Shown: positions 57,946 to 64,000 of the stretch, one piece after another
Layout: every line of letters begins with the position of its first letter
Position numbering within the stretch: position 1 is the first letter of the stretch
Assembly: GCA_029216955.1 (NCBI GenBank)
Contig: JANAVB010015600.1
Location: forward strand, 40,983,211 to 41,047,210
Reading direction: 5' to 3'
Source of the DNA: Iris pallida
Lineage: Eukaryota; Streptophyta; Magnoliopsida; Asparagales; Iridaceae
Length of the DNA stretch: 64,000 nt
Notes under the pieces: generated by a model
The model's input: the letters and a program-made list of their open reading frames with translations, nothing else
The model's database searches: none
What the model was told of the DNA's origin: nothing
Made by a program: the position numbers and the translations under genes

Positions 57946-60470
57946 TGTGATTCTGCGATTCTGCGGTGGGTTGCGCCGAGTGGTTTTATCCCCAATTCGT
58001 AGGGTGCTCCCATCCAGATTACAAAGGAGATTTTGCCGGATTTTTCCAGAATTCTCAGTTGGGAATTTGGTTTGAAGGATTAGGCAGAACCATTCCTTTG
58101 GTTTGCTGGAATGGATTCAAGCATATTCATCTTGGCTTAGTTTACCTGATCCCATTGCCTGCTAGGTAGACTACCGACTAAATTAGTCGCCTAGCGTCTT
58201 GACATGTCTTGTCCGTCGGATAGCGTAAGGAGAGCGGTTCTACTCGGGAGACGGTCTGTAACCCTGGTCCTTGTTTGGTTTAAGGGTTGTGGATATGCTC
58301 CAGAGTGGTTCATGCAATCCTTGCCATTTTTCGGCGGCATTAATTAATAAACACTTGTACCCTGACCATTCATCCTAGAAGTTGTCCTAGTCTAGCCAGA
58401 TAGAGCTGACAGTTGTCCTATGTATTGGGAATTGTGACTTTTGGATATATCTAATGATTGAGTATTATGGAGAGTACGATCTTGGGATATTGACTTGGTG
58501 GATCTATGTTGATCCTTGGATTTTGGTGATTTCTAGTGTTTCGTGGAACGAGAAGAACATCGAGGGTATTATTATATGATTTTTACTCAACTTCCCAAAC
58601 GCCCAAAACCTGGTTCCTTTGTGTATTCCTGTAGTTGGAGAACCTGGTTGATTGCTATGTCTTGGTAGTTGAGGGGCTCGTTTTCTAGTGGCTTGTGATC
58701 ATTGACTTGGAGGATTCTTGTGAGCCAGAGGGACTAGCATGGTTATGGTGATGAGCTTGGTATTTGGTGATTTTCTTTCTTGACGTGATATTCACTCCAT
58801 CATGGATGGGAAACTCTTGCTAGATTGATCTGGTGGATGGACCGACTTGATGATTGGAGCTGTAGGCTCACATATAAGTTTGAGATGATATTGTGGTAGA
58901 GGTTCTGATCTTGTACTTGACCTGATATCCATGCCACGATGTGGGCAGATGACTTTTTGTGACTGACAGATTTTTTTTGTCCCAGACCTGACTACTTGTA
59001 TCCGTACTATAAGTCCAGTTACCCTCTGAGGTATTGGCCCTGACCTTGCACTGCGGTGCCCCTTGTCTACTGGCACTTTGAGGTGCTACTTCCATGATTA
59101 TATGGCATTACGATGCTATCTTGATATTCTAGCTATATTATAAGATTACCTGTACGGGTACCTTGGTAGTTGGCCTTTAGTCTTAGCGTGGTCAGGATTG
59201 CTTGCTAGCTTGTTGCATAACACTAAGGATGAATCACAACTGGGACTACAGGTGCCGAGGTTGATTCTTACTTAGCGTTCCCGTACTGAGGTACGACATC
59301 TAGGAGGGTGATCATGTGACCACGACATGTGATCCCGGATAACTATATGGATAATCTAGGTAACTTAAACTGGTAGAAGCATTGGGGGAGAACGGAATCC
59401 CGAGATCGTGCATTACCAGCATTATCCCAGACATTAGTCATGACCTGCAGGCTGGCCGCCACGGATACCATTCGAACTAGTGGATGGCAATATCCGGCTA
59501 CTTTATGTACTATACAGTATATACATGGCATGCTCGGCACGGTGGCCTTACGAGGGACCGGTGGTGACATGCAGAGCCCGGTGGTCTTGCGAGGGACCGG
59601 CGCTCATCTAGTCTTGATATACTTGGCCCCGCTAGCCCTGCTGAGATGGCACGATCTGAGGATTTCCATACTTGCATTGTTGGGGTAACCCAACCTCCAC
59701 ATAGAGAGCCGTAGGCATTTTGAGTGGCCGCTTATTCTCCTAAATTGTATGGCTTGTTGCTTGCTAAGCTAGCTGGCACATAATGCTGTCTCGGTCCGGT
59801 AATTCATTCCCTTGTTCTTGTTTGATGTAGGGGTGAGTTACTATTCTGATGACAGACTACGAGTTCCAGTTGGCGATGCAAGCATTAGTGGATGTTAGGA
59901 TGACTGTGATGATTGTTGGTTACTTACGTATTAGTAGTTGGATTGCTGTCTTACAATCTGTAATCGTGCGTTGGTACCGCACGATCCTTTACCCTCATTA
60001 CTGCTGTTCATACGTGTTATTCCTGTTATATATATCATATCATGATGGTTTTCTTCGCCCGTCCTTGAGCCTTTCTTTCTGGTACTTGCTGCGGTTGGCC
60101 TGACCAACCCTGGATTGTTCCCAGATTGCTTGTGACCGACCCTGTGGATCTTCCAGACTTGACTTGGAGGACGTGCTTCAGTTCCTGATCATGAGGTAAC
60201 TATGTGGGAAGGTATTATGTCTACATTATTTCTTATTGTAGACTCTCTGATTATCATACGAGTATTTCCTGCTTTCCATATATTATCTCTCTTGATGTTG
60301 TTTCATTGTGATTTGCCTCTAGACATGAGATCGGATTTAGGCCATAGATTGATTGCATGCTAGGATACCCAGCAAGATTTGACAGCCGTCATCGCCGTAT
60401 AGCGTATTCGTACCTTATACGGTATAGCTGGCCTACGTTCGTCCCCGTATTTTGGTACTGGGGCGTGACA

Positions 60471-60911
60471 GCCGAATGGACTATCCGTGTTCGTGTACTT
60501 CATCGACTGTGTGCCATGATGTTGGTTACTGGGTCCGGGATCGTCGTGGCCCAGTTTTTGTTATGCTGGCAGAGCCGCAGGTTGTCGGGGTCGGACGATG
60601 GAGTGATTTGCTCTGACGATTTTATGCCTACGCACGTTGACGATGAAGTGATTGCCAACCCACACTATGTCGAAGCTGTAGCTTTTAGGCTTTTTTCTTG
60701 GTAGTAGAATTTTATGTAGTAGTTCAGACTTTCATATGTAAATAAAAGTCAAACTTTTCGTGGTTTTGACACAGAGAATGGCCATCCTCCGTGGTTTTAA
60801 CAATGTAAATGTAATTCAAAAATAATTTTATTATAAAAGATAGAGCAGACCAGACGTTATAAAATACAGAAGTTCCTTGCCCAATTATATTGTTGTTTTA
60901 CAATGTCATTG
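60471..60911. other. 3' flank of Ulp1-like gene, right copy
   Basis: Counterpart of 42695-43133. It begins exactly at the terminus of LTR F. Confidence 0.75.
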
Positions 60912-61867
60912 CTAGGTTGGTAGTGTTACATATTCGCTTGAAAGCAACTTCTTAGCCCATCCCAACCTCATCATTGTAATCTTCTGTTGAGTGTCATCGT
61001 CATTTTCTCTCGGTATTTCGAAGGGAGTAGTCATCAACCTCTTCATATAATATGTCGTGTATAAGAGACAGTTGGGTGCCTGTTGTTGTGGGCATCGTGG
61101 AGAACAATTCAGCACTGTGCTCTCATACTCCATCTTCGTCGGTCATCTCTCCCTCATCATATCAACTTTGCTCCTAACGATACGATCTAAGGTCTTCTCC
61201 ATTAATTCTGCATCCACCTTGCCCTTTTCGTACGTGGTTTGCCTCAAGGAGTTGTAGTGTGTCCAGTCGTAGGAGATAAAGTTGAATGTGAGCAGTGTAT
61301 AGTGTTTGATGGATACATGAAAGAGTGGGATGAATAACAACTCTATGTCATCCTCTAAACCCATGACGAAGTCTTCTACATCTAATTTGAAAGTGTCAAG
61401 GGCGCCGGCTTTTGCTTCTGGTTCAATGGCACGTTCAACGATGTTGTGTTCCCCAAAAATAAAACACAATATCATGAGTAATTTTTTTTATGTCGTTTTT
61501 CATTGGTATACACATGAATATGGAATTTTCTATTTGGACTCTTACCAATATTTGGGGCATCAGGAATGCAGACCACTTATGTTGCACGTCCTTTGAACTT
61601 GACTGGGCATACCTTCTTGCATAGCCTTAAATTTTTTCCAGCTTCCTTATTATTAGGTTGAGTATGCCAGCCTCCATGTCTTCATAGTTGAGTATGTCTT
61701 GCATGTCTATTACCGACAGCTGGATTGCAACTTAATTTTCACCCTCTTTTGGCAAACTCAAGTATACAATATCACTGCACATAAATTTAGTTTAGATTAA
61801 ATTAATAGAGATTCTCAGGACATAATTGTGAAAAAAGTCTAGAAAGGAAAAGAAAAAAAGGGTCATT

Positions 61868-61985
61868 TGCCGTCCAACAGACACGGAGAATGGTAATTCG
61901 CCATCCAACTGACACGGAGAATGATCATTCTCCGGACAACTGTCACGGAGAATGGTTGTTCTCCGTTATGAGTTGGACGGAGATT
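61868..61985. repeat. Palindrome array 1, right copy
   Basis: Units ACACGGAGAATGRTCATTCTCCG-like, matching the left copy array at 45640-45765. Confidence 0.85.
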
Positions 61986-62484
61986 GGTCGAGTTCAGAAT
62001 ACATAATTTGGACTCATCTTTCTGGGGATTACGATGTCAATGTAATACTTCTTCAGCTCTTCATCCGCATCCATCCAAATTACGACTTCATCGCATTCCC
62101 TTAGTATGACACCCTTCCTCTTTAGTTCAGCCATTTTGGCGTCTTCTCCGGATTTCGAAGCAACATTCATCTTCCGCTTTTTATTAGCCTCTCTAACTGT
62201 ATTCTTTTCCAAGGGAGTAACATCTTCATCGGCAAATGCTGCTGATGGTTTTCTGGACCTCTTTTCCCCCGATCCTCCTCTTCTTTTGACTTCTTTTGGA
62301 GCAGCAAGTTCAGCAGCTGCTTGAGTCTCCTCATGCTGCAATGCTACAACAATGGCTTCAAGATCAACGATTTTTGCATCCCTTTCAATGGCTTCAATAT
62401 TTAATGATTCAACTTTATTTCGAAGCTCTCTTTTCTCATTAACGAGCCTTTTATTTGTTTCTCTGAGTTGCTCGGTTATTTGCA

Positions 62485-62729
62485 CTGAAATAAAACAAAC
62501 AACAATAAAATGTAAGATGTGAATCTAACACGGAGAATGACCATTCTCCGTGACCTTAATACGGAGAATGGCCGTTCTTCTTCCATCCAAACATGGAGAA
62601 TGGCCATTCTTCTGCATTCTAAAACGGAGAATGTCCATTCTCCTTCTTATTAACACGGAGAATGGACATTCCGTGTTATTTTAACACGGAAAATTATAAA
62701 TCAGAACTTTGAAAAAGAGAAAAATTTAC
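62485..62729 (-). repeat. Intron filled with palindromes, right copy
   Basis: GT-AG ends as in the left copy (ATTTAC at 62724-62729; CT at 62485-62486, plus strand). It has about five CGGAGAATGGCCATTCTCCG-type units; the left copy has more, so unit number changes. Confidence 0.85.
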
Positions 62730-64000
62730 CTTGTGCCTGTAGCTCTTTAACCTTTTCGCTAAGCTTTCCATTCTCAGCAATAATCTCAGATTTCTCTCTT
62801 CGCAAGGAGTCCAATTCCTGCGCCAAAATCTCCATCGAGGTGTTCCTTTGAATTTGTTGGGCTCCTTGTTCCTCCAGCTCTTTAAGCTTCTTATGGAGAT
62901 TCTCGTTCTCATCAAGAATCTCATATTTCTCTCTTCGCAAGGAGTCCAATTCTTGTGCCAACATCTCCATCGAGGTGTTCCTTTGAATTTGTTGGGCTCC
63001 TTGTTCCTCTAGCTCTTTAAGCTTCTTATGGAGATTCTCGTTCTCAGCAAAAAATCTCAGATTTCTCTCTTCGTAACTCCTCCAATTCATGCACCGAGCC
63101 CTCTATCACAACATTGACTGGTCGTTGTTGGGCTTCTTGTGCCTCTTGCTCTCTAAGCTTTTCATTGATTTTTTCATTCTCAGCAAGAACTTAAGAATGT
63201 TGTCTTCTCAACTCCTCCAATTCTTGCACCGACCCCTCCATCACGGTGTTCATTCCAAGTTGTTGGGGTCTCTCTTGTTCAACATCCTCATCCCCACAAG
63301 TTTGGCGGTGTCCCTCTCCCTCAAATGCATTTTCTTTTCGTATTTCTACGTCCTCTTCTAGGTGGCCTTCCTCTTTCCCGACAGCTATAACCAAATCTTT
63401 GAATATCTGTTTCGATCTAAATTTAATATGATATCCGCGTTTGAGGAAGACTGAGATTTCGTACCCATTCCATGTGTAAAATATCGGGTATTCACGTATT
63501 GGTGCGGACTTCCTTTCCACAAGCGTATTATGTTTCTTAAACCAATAGAGGAAGTATATTGTACAACCTTCCATTTTGGAGTATGCATCGGAGTAATCAC
63601 CCCCTTAGTTTTATTTGTAGTCCACTTGATGCTCTCCATGACATACTCCAAGATTAGCCTTGGCCAGCATATTCTGTTGATAACTTCTATGCTGTCTACC
63701 AAGGCCAAGAATCTGTACGGCAAATTTGAACCGCCGGACTTGGTGAAGAATACTGTTTGGCACAAGTGGAAGATTATTAGCTTGGCCAAATCATCTGGAT
63801 TAACAGCGTTATCTTCGCCAAGAAGCCGTTGTAACAATTCAAAGAAATTCTCTCTCACTTCCTTATTCGTGACTTCTGAGTGTTTGCCCTTAGAATTAGC
63901 CAGCAATCTTGGGAAGTGATCTCTCCACGGTCTCAACGATGCTAGTGGTGTGGGCTGCTGTTGTTTTTCCATTATCAATCTTCTGTAATTAGCATCTTCC

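Larger units (their letters stand above)
56802..60470 (+). mobile_element. Gypsy LTR F, right fragment
   Basis: Ends CGTATTTTGGTACTGGGGCGTGACA, the terminal form of the B/C/D LTR group, at 60470. The first 500 bases are degenerate units of the CGTGCTGTCTCGGTTTGCGTG kind. There is a 65-bp tandem duplication near 57830-57945 and a GTGGYCTTRCGAGGGACCGG repeat near 59540-59600. No credible ORF; frames such as 56946-57335 and 59849-60103 are chance. Total F length with the left fragment is about 3.8 kb. Confidence 0.6.
60912..64000 (-). pseudogene. Ulp1-like (C48) peptidase gene, right copy, N-terminus beyond window
   Basis: From the right: an N-terminal region open to the window edge, with RFLALVDSIEVINRICWPRLILEYVMESI; a frameshift near 63570; then YFLYWFKKHNTLVERK, which resembles the DUF1985-type region of plant transposon-linked Ulp1 proteins (memory). 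An acidic linker follows, then coiled-coil units (63230-62730), intron 62485-62729, exon 62484-61994 (LRETNKRLVNEKRELRNKVESL; basic KEVKRRGGSGEKRSRK, a possible nuclear signal), and the peptidase: IPLFHVSIKHYTLLTFNF and HYNSLRQTT (61475-61146), then CPQQQAPNCLLYTTYYM (61133-60912). TGA 61143-61145 splits the peptidase in both copies. Expected activity is desumoylation, but the intact triad is doubtful (Asn where Asp is usual). Confidence 0.8.

Overview
This window comes from a plant nuclear genome and is essentially all transposable elements. The plant assignment rests on these features: a Tat-lineage Ty3/gypsy element with two RNase H domains, a SIRE-type Ty1/copia element with an extra (env-like) ORF, a FAR1/MULE-type transposase gene with a plant-sized intron, tourist-like MITEs, and a primer-binding site matching plant tRNA-Ile(AAU). 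I found no intact host gene, no rRNA or tRNA gene and no CRISPR. The species cannot be told from the sequence.

Layout. (1) 1-12155: a minus-strand Tat-type gypsy element with a 3' LTR cut by the window edge, a repeat-rich 3' non-coding region, INT-aRH-RH-RT-PRO-GAG (read right to left), a PBS and a 1335-bp 5' LTR. Its ORFs carry several point stops and one frameshift. (2) 12156-14839: decayed gypsy LTR material. (3) 14840-33669: a plus-strand SIRE-like copia element (gag, PR, INT, RT, RH, env-like ORF, 3' LTR) with a truncated 5' LTR. A 10.2-kb minus-strand gypsy element, B (21448-31632), sits inside its env-like ORF and is flanked by a TACTG duplication. (4) 33945-37372: a full-length related gypsy LTR, C, in plus orientation. 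(5) 38483-38947: a MITE-like inverted-repeat element with a TTAACA-type interior. (6) 39018-41623: a decayed FAR1/MULE-type transposase gene, followed at its stop codon by a tourist-like MITE. (7) 42695-47197 and 60471-64000: two copies of a minus-strand gene with a C-terminal Ulp1-like (C48) cysteine-peptidase domain, a coiled coil and palindrome-bearing introns. The left copy is split by a solo LTR flanked by CTTTC. (8) Between the two copies lies a gypsy LTR remnant, F, split by a young gypsy element, D (47344-56796, TSD CAGCG).

How the parts relate. Gypsy elements B and D have unrelated LTR sequences. They nevertheless share LTR architecture (CTCCTATAAA-type promoter, GC-rich leader), an unusual tRNA-Ile primer site and degenerate interiors, so they look like non-autonomous elements moved in trans. 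The FAR1/MULE-type gene (+) and the Ulp1-like gene (-) face each other and share a dispersed 20-bp perfect palindrome motif. They may be the two genes of one large Mutator-like element of the Ulp1-carrying kind. That pairing is the most unusual system in the window. Relative order from nesting: the SIRE element predates B; the Ulp1-gene duplication predates the solo LTR; F predates D; and D, whose two LTRs differ at only about ten places, is the youngest datable insertion.
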